In this document: one piece after another, positions 17,799-25,238 of the stretch | How the letters are laid out: each line of letters begins with the position of its first letter | Position numbering within the stretch: position 1 is the first letter of the stretch | Assembly (NCBI GenBank): GCA_963666995.1 | Contig: OY762941.1 | Coordinates: forward strand, 1,984,001-2,048,000 | Reading direction: 5' to 3' | DNA from: Syntrophobacter sp963666995 | Lineage (GTDB): Bacteria > Desulfobacterota > Syntrophobacteria > Syntrophobacterales > Syntrophobacteraceae | Length of the DNA: 64,000 nucleotides | Translations under genes and position numbers: made by a program | The notes under the pieces: model-generated | What the model saw: only the letters and a program-made list of their open reading frames with translations | What the model was told of the DNA's origin: nothing | Database searches by the model: none

Positions 17799-18863
17799 TC
17801 ACGGGCCGCAATGGGATTTCATCCAGTTGCGATAGGCCCCCGTTCGGACCAACTCCAGCCAGGGGGGATTGTCGAGATACCAGCTAACCGTTTTTTCCAG
17901 CCCGGATTTGAACGATTCTCTCGGGCGCCACCCCCATTCTCTTTCGATTTTGGATGAATCGACGGCATACCTTCGATCGTGCCCCGGGCGGTCGCGGACG
18001 AAGCTCATGAGTGAAACGTGAGGAACGTTCGGTGAATCCGGGAGGATCCCGTCGAGAATCCCGCAGATTTCGCGAACGACATCGATGTTCGTCCTCTCGC
18101 AGCCGCCTCCGATATTATAGGTCTCACCCGGTCTGCCCCCCTTCAGGACCATCCGCAGCGCATCGCAGTGGTCCACCACGTATATCCAGTCCCTTACGTT
18201 CAACCCGTCTCCGTAAATCGGGAGCGGTTTTCCCTCGAGCGCATTGAGAATCATTCGGGGAATCAACTTCTCCGGAAACTGTCTCGGGCCGTAATTGTTG
18301 GAACAATTGGTGGTCAATGTGGGAAGGCCGTAGGTATGATGATAGGCCCTTACCAGGTGATCGGCGGCAGCCTTGCTCGCCGAGTAGGGGCTGTTGGGGG
18401 CGTATGGCGCCAACTCGTTGAAAGGGCGGCCGTCGGGTTCCAGGGAGCCGTAGACTTCATCCGTTGAAACATGGAGGAATCGGAACCGGTCCTTCGGTTC
18501 ACCTGCAAGGTCCGCCCAATAGCGGCGGACTTCCTCCAGGAGACGGAATGTCCCCACAACGTTGGTCTGAATGAAGCCTGCCGGGCCGGCGATCGACCGG
18601 TCCACGTGGGATTCCGCGGCGAAATTGACCAGCGCGGCAGGCTGATAATCATGCAGGATTTTGCTCAAAAGAGCTGAGTCGCCGATGTCTCCCTGAATAA
18701 AAATGTGGCGCTCATCGGCCTCGATGTCGTGAAGGCTGGCCAGGTTGGCCGCGTAAGTCAAAAGGTCCAGGTTGACAATGCGAACATTTCCGGAACGGAT
18801 TTCCCCGAGAACATAGTTGCTCCCGATAAACCCCGCTCCCCCCGTTACCAGCAAAGTTTCCAT
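17799..18863 (-). CDS. rfbB: dTDP-glucose 4,6-dehydratase
   Basis: 354 residues, the usual length. It starts LLVTGGAGFIGSNYV (NAD-binding GXXGXXG). HVSTDEVYGSLE holds the catalytic Thr-Asp-Glu trio and YSASKAAADHL the YXXXK pair, followed by NNYGPRQFPEKLIP. It converts dTDP-glucose to dTDP-4-keto-6-deoxyglucose after RfbA. AGGGGA precedes the ATG. First gene of a minus-strand run that continues into rfbA, the GT4 and the flippase. Confidence 0.97.
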   Translation of the reverse strand: METLLVTGGAGFIGSNYVLGEIRSGNVRIVNLDLLTYAANLASLHDIEADERHIFIQGDIGDSALLSKILHDYQPAALVNFAAESHVDRSIAGPAGFIQTNVVGTFRLLEEVRRYWADLAGEPKDRFRFLHVSTDEVYGSLEPDGRPFNELAPYAPNSPYSASKAAADHLVRAYHHTYGLPTLTTNCSNNYGPRQFPEKLIPRMILNALEGKPLPIYGDGLNVRDWIYVVDHCDALRMVLKGGRPGETYNIGGGCERTNIDVVREICGILDGILPDSPNVPHVSLMSFVRDRPGHDRRYAVDSSKIEREWGWRPRESFKSGLEKTVSWYLDNPPWLELVRTGAYRNWMKSHCGP

Positions 18864-19034
18864 TTAATCCCCTGAGGTCGGCACGCAACGGTTCCCGCCG
18901 GTTGAGTCACGTTTGCCCGACATCCGATACTCCGGTAGAATCATCGGTGTTCACCCGCTGGACGAAAGGAGCCGCCATCCCGTTTGATATTCCAGGGAAT
19001 ATCTCATCTAAGGAGAATTCCTGTCAAGTAGGGA

Positions 19035-20186
19035 CTAATACCTGAACAAAGCTGCCAGAGGCTTCATGAGAACCCTGCCGGATTCAATGGTGTAAACCGA
19101 TCCGCCGCATGAAAGTGTCTGAAACGCGGCCAGATCGATCAGATCCTCGTCGGCCGCCCCTTCCTCCTCGACCACACGCACTGCTCCACTTTCCGCGTCA
19201 TAGGTCCCCCACAACCGTACCCCTTCCGGCACGAACAACGTTTCAACCTTTCCTTCGTGCAATGCATGGAAGATGGTTTCCATATCGCTCGAAGCCAGAC
19301 CGGTGCCGAGGAATTGCTCGAATTTGGCGATAGCGCCTACCTTTGCTTTCTCGAAGTGGGGGCGCACAAGATTCCACGCCTCTTCGTGCAGTTCTTCAGG
19401 TCGCATCCCATCAGGATTTCCGCTGATGATTTCCTTAAAGAGGAGCGGATAAGTGTTCACTTCCCTGTAGATGGGGAAAAGGTATTCGACCCCGGCAAAA
19501 ACAAGGGGAGCATGCTCGCCCTGAAGACGTTCATGCAGGGATTCGTCAACTCTGCGGAAGTAATTGACGATGTCGCTTTTTGAATTTTCAATTCCGCCCC
19601 CATGACCGTGAAACATTGCAATGCCCCCTCTGGTTGATCCGCCGAGAGCTACCGACCGGAACAGTAGCCTTGCCTCGGTGTCGTCATAGCCCGGGACTTC
19701 GGCCATGCTGCCGGGCATTCCTTCGACCTCGATGGGGCTGATCCCGTACCGGGTGCACTCGAATAGCCGGAGGTCCTTCCGGCTGGCTGCCAGGATGTAG
19801 AACCGGGCATCATCCTCGTACAGGGGAAGCAGCGGGTTGAGATGGAAACGATTGCCCACGAAGGCAAGCTCGTCAAAGTGGCGGGGCAGCCGGTAGTACC
19901 GGAAAAGACCCCGGGAGATGAAAAGGGCGAGGCCATCCGACTGATGCCGGGTGAATTCCCCATCCCGGATGAGTTTGTACGCCGGACTCAGCAGGTCTTT
20001 AGCTTCAGGCGGGCGCAGCCCTTTGGACACCAGTTGTCTTTCAGCCTCGCGCAACAGGTTTGCCAGCCTGATCGGGTCCTGTTCGACCTCTTTGCCCGCT
20101 CTGTGGGTGGGTGAATAAATAGAGACGCTAAGTCCCTCGGAGCGCTGCATCAACGCTTTCAATTCTTCCCTGAGGGCGAAATCCAT
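19035..20186 (-). CDS. baeRF3-type archaeo-eukaryotic release factor family protein
   Basis: 383 residues from the ATG at 20186, which has a strong AAGGAGAAGG site; an upstream ATG at 20279 adds 31 residues. The order of an N-terminal VSIYSPTHR strand, LLREAERQL, GLALFISRGLFRYYRLP and a C-terminal VETLFVPEG plus YTIESG block matches the bacterial relatives of eRF1 (baeRF family 3) as I know them. The middle holds GHGGGIENSKSDIVNYFRRVDESL, a Gly-rich motif where eRF1 has its GGQ-type loop. Function in bacteria is not established; ribosome-related hydrolysis is the family hypothesis. It is monocistronic by spacing. Confidence 0.7.
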   Translation of the reverse strand: MDFALREELKALMQRSEGLSVSIYSPTHRAGKEVEQDPIRLANLLREAERQLVSKGLRPPEAKDLLSPAYKLIRDGEFTRHQSDGLALFISRGLFRYYRLPRHFDELAFVGNRFHLNPLLPLYEDDARFYILAASRKDLRLFECTRYGISPIEVEGMPGSMAEVPGYDDTEARLLFRSVALGGSTRGGIAMFHGHGGGIENSKSDIVNYFRRVDESLHERLQGEHAPLVFAGVEYLFPIYREVNTYPLLFKEIISGNPDGMRPEELHEEAWNLVRPHFEKAKVGAIAKFEQFLGTGLASSDMETIFHALHEGKVETLFVPEGVRLWGTYDAESGAVRVVEEEGAADEDLIDLAAFQTLSCGGSVYTIESGRVLMKPLAALFRY

Positions 20187-20681
20187 GATCCTTCTCCTTT
20201 CCTTGCCGGCTGTTGTCGATATACTCCGGAAGCCTCGCTCGATATTGGTGGGAAACAGAGCGTATTTGTTTGCCTCCATGCCTTAAAATAAGCACTTTTC
20301 AAACGGCAAAATATGAAAATGAACCTTTCTGATACGGCGGAATAACGGCCTGGTCAAGCTGCCTGCCCGGCGGGCCGGCGGATCTCACGAAGCGGGGGGC
20401 GGAACGAACACAAAAAAAGATACATTTTTCAACCCGTGTGTAATAATTTGTGCCTACCGGGAAGCACCGGTCCGCCCCTCTCGATTCCGGATCGACGGGC
20501 CGGGGGCGGTGACATCTCCACGCAGAGCGGGGGTATTCCCCGTTGCGGTTTCTCTTTCTCCGCCCTGTGGAGGAAATGATGGGGGCTCCTGCAGAGGCGA
20601 CCTTGCTGTTGTTGATCTTATTGCTGCTTCAGTCGAAATTCCTTTGAATCCGGTTGGATTTCCGAGCGGTCGGAGTGAGGC
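20187..20681. other. Intergenic region between divergent genes
   Basis: 495 bases between the divergent baeRF-type and coiled-coil genes. The part nearest the baeRF gene (about 20280-20335) is AT-rich, as promoters are, but no -35/-10 pair stands out. A GC-rich hairpin-prone stretch lies near 20360-20390. I see no gene in it. Confidence 0.4.
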
Positions 20682-21236
20682 ATGAAATACGGCGTGGCCA
20701 TAGTTTTGGCGGTTCTTGTCACTGCAGCCGGGTACTGGCTTTTTGTCAGCGGAAACCCCTTCGACAGGGGACAGCCCGCCGCTAAGGCTGATGGGCAACT
20801 GGCCGAGGTCAATCAAAAGATTGCGGATCTAACGGCGCGCCTGGACGCTCTGGCCTTCGACAGTGAAAGGGAATTCGGCAGGCTGAACGGCAAAATCAGT
20901 GAATTGGAACCCCAGGCCGACAATACCGAGTTGGAAAACGGGCAGGAGGCGAAGTCGCTCAGTGAGGATGTCCTCGAGCTGAGGACCCAATTGGACAGCG
21001 CAAGGTTCAGACTGTCACAGCTCGAAGAAGAGGTTGAGAATTATCATGCCTTGAGTCTTTCCCTGCAGGAAAAACTGATCGAAAGTCAGACTCGGCTCGA
21101 AGCCATGCAGGAAGAACTGTCGCGCATCAAAGCACAAAACCCCTCTCCGGAAGAAAATTCTGAAGGACCGGCTGGGACAAAGAACGGATCGAAGAGCAAG
21201 AACGGCGAAGAAAAGCCTCCCGGAGACCATCCATAG
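20682..21236 (+). CDS. Membrane-anchored coiled-coil protein, unknown function
   Basis: 184 residues. A single hydrophobic segment (about residues 3-25) is followed by a long charged region (about 40-155) with heptad-like spacing of Leu, Ile and Ala, for example LNGKISELEPQ and LRTQLDSARFRLSQLEEEV, predicting a coiled coil. The last 30 residues are Ser-, Gly- and Lys-rich and probably disordered. The topology suggests an inner-membrane anchor with a periplasmic coiled coil, or an uncleaved signal. I do not recognise a family. It is 80 bases upstream of the PP2C gene and may share its transcript. Confidence 0.6.
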   Translation: MKYGVAIVLAVLVTAAGYWLFVSGNPFDRGQPAAKADGQLAEVNQKIADLTARLDALAFDSEREFGRLNGKISELEPQADNTELENGQEAKSLSEDVLELRTQLDSARFRLSQLEEEVENYHALSLSLQEKLIESQTRLEAMQEELSRIKAQNPSPEENSEGPAGTKNGSKSKNGEEKPPGDHP

Positions 21237-21316
21237 ACGGATTGAAGCGGTTTGTCACGGGCGGTTCGTGAAGGTATCGGTGTCTCGAAGGATCGATTCC
21301 CCTTCAGGAGGATGGG

Positions 21317-22390
21317 ATGCCTCAAATGGCCTGTTTCGGCCTGTCCGACTGCGGCAGAAAACGCCTCAATAACGAGGATGCTTTTCTGGCCAGAGAGGAC
21401 CTTGGAGTAGTTGCAGTGGCGGACGGCATGGGGGGAGCCGCAGCGGGGGAGGTTGCCGGCCATCTCTTTATTGAGGCTGCTCTCGACGAGTTTTCGAAGG
21501 CCCGTGCCGATGAGAAAGATTTGTCCGGTGCCGTCGGCAGGTCGTTTGAACGGGGGAACAGCATGATCCTGGCCCACGTCAAGGATAATCCCTCCCACCG
21601 CGGAATGGGTTGTACCGCGGAAATACTGGGCTTCTCCGGGGACCGATATTCTCTCGGCCATGTCGGTGACAGTCGCACCTATCTTTACAGGAATGGCCGG
21701 CTCGTTCAACTGACCAAGGACCACTCCTTTGTTCAACAGAAGGTGGACCAGGGTTTTTTGACGGAATCCGAAGCCGGAAGGCATCCGCTTCGAAGCATCA
21801 TTCTAAGAGCGGTGGGCGTCTCTCAAGACCTGAACGTCGATCGCTCGGAAGGCGAGATATTACCGGGCGATCTCTTTCTTCTGTGTTCGGATGGACTGAC
21901 GGATATGATCGAAGACTGTTCCATTTCGGCAGTGCTGGAGTTGCCTCTGGATTTGGTTCGAAAATCCCAAAAGCTGATCGACCTGGCGAACAGTGCGGGT
22001 GGGAATGACAATATAACCGTTGTCTTGAGCGAAGCCCTCGCCTGCGGCAGGCGGGGGTGTTCATCCTGTCTCAACATGGGAGTCGATACGATGAGCATCA
22101 AAATGCCGGTCAAATTTCACGGGAGCTACAGGGTGGTGATCCGCCACGGCGGCTTCGAGCGGCGGGAAACCTGCCAGAAACTGAGCGTGGTCGGCCTTCC
22201 GGGAAAGCCGCAAGGCCAGCCGCAGGAGGGCTCCGGCGGCACGGAGTCTCCGACTTATCAGATCACCTACTATACCTTCGGATGCAAGAGGATGCTCGAA
22301 GGCACGCTCAAAGACGACCGCGAGGACAAGGCCGTTTTTGACGCTCAGGGCAAGGAATACGAATTCACACCGTCGGAGCACATCTGCTGA
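21317..22390 (+). CDS. PP2C-type Ser/Thr protein phosphatase with C-terminal extension
   Basis: 357 residues. Residues 1-250 are a bacterial PP2C (Stp/PrpC type): GLSDCGRKRLNNEDA, the metal-binding VAVADGMGG, GHVGDSRTYLYRNG, LCSDGLTDM and GGNDNITVVL. All expected metal Asp residues are present, so it should be an active Mn/Mg-dependent phosphatase acting on phospho-Ser/Thr. The last about 100 residues, after a Cys cluster (ACGRRGCSSC), form a separate module (MSIKMPVKFHGSYRVVI to the end) that I do not recognise. AGGAGG precedes the ATG. No Ser/Thr kinase gene is visible in the window. Confidence 0.88.
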   Translation: MPQMACFGLSDCGRKRLNNEDAFLAREDLGVVAVADGMGGAAAGEVAGHLFIEAALDEFSKARADEKDLSGAVGRSFERGNSMILAHVKDNPSHRGMGCTAEILGFSGDRYSLGHVGDSRTYLYRNGRLVQLTKDHSFVQQKVDQGFLTESEAGRHPLRSIILRAVGVSQDLNVDRSEGEILPGDLFLLCSDGLTDMIEDCSISAVLELPLDLVRKSQKLIDLANSAGGNDNITVVLSEALACGRRGCSSCLNMGVDTMSIKMPVKFHGSYRVVIRHGGFERRETCQKLSVVGLPGKPQGQPQEGSGGTESPTYQITYYTFGCKRMLEGTLKDDREDKAVFDAQGKEYEFTPSEHIC

Positions 22391-22414
22391 GGCGGCTCCA
22401 TGCTTGGGAAATGG

Positions 22415-22446
22415 GGCCGGGATGACCGGCCTTCATGGGGTTTTTT
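22415..22446 (+). terminator. Possible terminator after PP2C gene
   Basis: GGCCGG-GATGA-CCGGCC (22415-22431) is a 6-base stem followed by TTCATGGGG and then six Ts. The T-run is displaced from the stem and lies inside the stop region of the convergent gene, so this is only a weak candidate. Confidence 0.3.
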
Positions 22447-23332
22447 CTCCGGCCGAATCGAGCGCGGCCTGCAAAACCGCCTCGTTCTCTTTGCTGAGCG
22501 AAGTCACGAGCACTTTCCCCGGAAAGCGGCTCAGCTCCTCCAGGACCCTCAACTCTTCCGCGCGCCTCACCAGCATGAAAAGCGCGGAGGAGCCCGGGGT
22601 TAGAGTCACCGCGAGGTCCCTGGTGAAGCGGTCGTCCAGCCCGGTATCGGTCCACGCCCTTGAAGCCGCTCCTGCTGCCGCTCCAAGGGCCGCCCCGAGC
22701 AGCGGGGTAAGGAAAAGAGCGCCCAGGAGCAGTCCGGTAAAGCTCCCGGTCAAAGCCCCCGATACGGTTTTGGAGTGAGTCTGGCTCAGCTTGACCTTTC
22801 CGTCCTGCTTTCTCACCGCCACGACCACATCTTCCATGTCGATCAGCTTGCCTTCCTGCAATTTGAAAAGGCCTGCGCGCACTGCCTCGGCTTTCGATTC
22901 ATCCTCAAAGCCGATGACCACCAGTGTGCTCTTGTATTTTTCCTTGAGCCGGGCCTGGCTCAGGCTCCGTGAAATCCACGAGCTGAAGTTGTCGGCGATT
23001 TTTTCCTTTTGTCCTATGGAATCGATCAGATAGACACCGCTGTCGTGAGTATCCATCATCGCATAAACGTCTATTTCTTCATTGATCTTTTCAATCAGCT
23101 TCGTGCCGGCGTAAGCGATGATGACTCCCTTTTGAGGAAACCCCGATACCCGCTCCCTGAAAGCCAGGGTGGTTCCGACCATGAAATTCAGGTTCCCCAG
23201 ACCTTCGATCCAGCTTGGTTCGGCAACCGGGTCCTCTGCAAGCTTCTGCCCGTACCGATCGATGAAGGCGGCGTAGTCTTCGGGAAGCCGGATTCCCAGA
23301 GACTCTTTCACAGATTCCCTCAGGTCCTTCAT
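22433..23332 (-). CDS. SMI1/KNR4-like domain fused to DUF1269-like domain
   Basis: 299 residues from the ATG at 23332, which has GGAGGA. Residues about 1-120 look like an SMI1/KNR4 domain: the opening LGIRLPEDYAAFIDRYG and later GVIIAYAG and GVYLIDSIGQ. Residues about 135-290 look like DUF1269: STLVVIGFEDESKAEAV, then a Gly/Ala-rich hydrophobic hairpin (GALTGSFTGLLLGALFLTPLLG) and SALFMLVRRA. SMI1/KNR4 domains often mark immunity proteins or protein-interaction modules; DUF1269 proteins are small membrane-associated proteins of unknown role. The join in one frame is unusual. Convergent with the PP2C gene. Both domain calls are by eye. Confidence 0.65.
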   Translation of the reverse strand: MKDLRESVKESLGIRLPEDYAAFIDRYGQKLAEDPVAEPSWIEGLGNLNFMVGTTLAFRERVSGFPQKGVIIAYAGTKLIEKINEEIDVYAMMDTHDSGVYLIDSIGQKEKIADNFSSWISRSLSQARLKEKYKSTLVVIGFEDESKAEAVRAGLFKLQEGKLIDMEDVVVAVRKQDGKVKLSQTHSKTVSGALTGSFTGLLLGALFLTPLLGAALGAAAGAASRAWTDTGLDDRFTRDLAVTLTPGSSALFMLVRRAEELRVLEELSRFPGKVLVTSLSKENEAVLQAALDSAGEKTP

Positions 23333-23999
23333 AACGGTCCTCCTTTCCGATATGCGTGAAAACGCCGTCGATTCCGATTCCACCCTCCTGCTCCCTCGGT
23401 GCAGGCGCGGCCGAGTTGGATGGGGGATCAGGCGGCGTATAGGGAGAAAATTTCTTTGGGCATAACATTAGCCGGCCCCGTCGATCGGACCGGCAGCCAG
23501 TCCTATTTTAAGGATCGGGAGGCCAAAGTCCACAGCGAGCCGGGCAAAGTTCTCGCTGGAGCATTGATGACCTGCAACACGCCGTGTCGGAAGGTTTCCA
23601 GTTGGAGCGGGCCGGATATTGCTGTATTCTGGCAAAATCTCAGCGCATACCCATGATGAAAAATGTGCATATTGAAGATCTCCTGTTTTTCCACAGGTTA
23701 CTCGGAGGCCGGTCCGGCGGTCCGGGCACGGCAGCGTTTGTCCTTCCGGTTTTCCTGCCCGTGTGGAGCCGTCCGGTGCCCCCAGCGGCAGCCCCCCGCC
23801 GTCTTTTTTTCGCATCATCCCGGACTTACGTGGAATTTGCCTCCAATACTCGGGGGTGCCCGGATCGATCCGGACGTGATCGGAGAAAAGATCAATTTGA
23901 TGTGTTATTATCATTCCATTTAGCCGAGATCATCTGTTATAAGCCGGCTTGGCCTTCGGATTGAATGAATAATATTGCGTGAGGAGATCCCCCAAAGGT
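23333..23999. other. Intergenic region before the exopolysaccharide operon
   Basis: 667 bases. A 148-codon minus-strand frame (23468-23914) was judged non-coding because it shows no ribosome-binding site or known motif. AT-rich sequence at about 23890-23942 probably carries the operon promoter, but no clear consensus element is present. Confidence 0.45.
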
Positions 24000-25151
24000 A
24001 TGAACAGGTTGTTGTTTGTGTTCGGGACCCGCCCGGAAGCGATCAAACTTGCTCCACTCATCCATAAGTGCAAAGAATCCGGAGACTTTGAGACGAAGGT
24101 CTGCGTCACGGCACAGCACAGGAGCATGCTCGATGACGTACTCGGTTTCTTCCGCATCGAACCGGACTATGATTTGAACCTCATGAAACCGGATCAGTCG
24201 TTGTTTGACCTTACTGCCGACGGTTTGAAGGGCCTGAAGGGGGTATTCGATGAATACAAGCCGGAGAATGTTTTCGTTCAGGGGGATACGACCACGGCCT
24301 TCGTCGGCGCGCTCGCGGGATATTACGTGAAGGCAAAGGTCTCGCATGTCGAAGCGGGGCTGAGGAGCGGGAACAGGTTTTCCCCCTACCCGGAAGAGGT
24401 GAACAGAATCCTGGCGGGGCATCTGGCTGATTATCACTTCGCCCCGACGCTGAAGGCGGCTGAAAATCTGCGGAATGAAGGCATAACGGAAAATGTCTGG
24501 GTCGTCGGTAATACGGTTATCGATGCGCTGTTCCTGGGCCTGGGGATCCTCCGGGATGGTGGAGACGGGAGCCAGCGGGAATTTTTCAAATTCCTCGATT
24601 TTTCGAAGAAAATAATCCTGATGACGTGCCACAGGAGAGAGACTTTTGGAGAGAAGTTCGAAAATATATGTTCCGCGGTGCGGGATCTCTCCGAGAGCTT
24701 TGATGATATTGAGATCATCTATCCCGTTCACCTCAACCCTCATGTGGTTGAGCCCGCCCACCGGATCCTTGGGAACAGGAAGAACATCCATCTGGTTCCT
24801 CCCCTGAGTTATCCGCAGCTCGTGTGGATCATGAGCCGCTCTCACTTCATCCTGACCGACTCGGGAGGCATACAGGAAGAAGCTCCGTCCCTGGGAAAGC
24901 CCGTACTCGTGATGCGGGATGTGACGGAAAGGACCGAATCGATCGACGCAGGCGCTTCAAGGCTCGTGGGAACGTGCAGGGAAACGATCGTGAAAGAGGC
25001 TTCAGCCCTTTTGGGAGACGGCCGGAGATACGAGGGGATGTCAAAAGTTGTGAACCCTTATGGAGACGGGACGGCAAGCGAAAAGATCCTGCGGATCATA
25101 TCGGAATTGTCACTCGGACAAGCTGAAAATTCCATGTCGGCTTCCGGGTAA
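24000..25151 (+). CDS. wecB: UDP-N-acetylglucosamine 2-epimerase (non-hydrolysing)
   Basis: 383 residues from the ATG at 24000; a GTG at 23979 is also in frame but its bases look like a ribosome-binding site (GAGGAG). Signature blocks are FGTRPEAIKLAPL, QGDTTTAFVGAL, HVEAGLRSGNR, PEEVNRILAGHLADYHFAPT, LMTCHRRETFGE and LTDSGGIQEEAPSLGKP. It interconverts UDP-GlcNAc and UDP-ManNAc. It heads a run with the deacetylase-hydrolase (87 bases on) and the GT2 synthase. This suggests a HexNAc-containing exopolysaccharide. Confidence 0.95.
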   Translation: MNRLLFVFGTRPEAIKLAPLIHKCKESGDFETKVCVTAQHRSMLDDVLGFFRIEPDYDLNLMKPDQSLFDLTADGLKGLKGVFDEYKPENVFVQGDTTTAFVGALAGYYVKAKVSHVEAGLRSGNRFSPYPEEVNRILAGHLADYHFAPTLKAAENLRNEGITENVWVVGNTVIDALFLGLGILRDGGDGSQREFFKFLDFSKKIILMTCHRRETFGEKFENICSAVRDLSESFDDIEIIYPVHLNPHVVEPAHRILGNRKNIHLVPPLSYPQLVWIMSRSHFILTDSGGIQEEAPSLGKPVLVMRDVTERTESIDAGASRLVGTCRETIVKEASALLGDGRRYEGMSKVVNPYGDGTASEKILRIISELSLGQAENSMSASG

Positions 25152-25238
25152 GAAAACCAGGCGGAAATCCTGCATGCAGGGGGACAACTTGAGACAACCC
25201 GGCACAGGTCGCTGGAATTCGAAAGTTGAGGCCTTTTT

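Noticed and set aside
23468..23914. 148-codon minus-strand frame in an intergenic region
   Set aside because: No ribosome-binding site, no motif and no neighbour logic; plausible only as chance in GC-rich DNA.
23950..23965. Possible sigma-54 promoter (TGGC-N7-TTGAA) before wecB
   Set aside because: The -12 element lacks the essential GC, and it is only 35 bases from the start codon.
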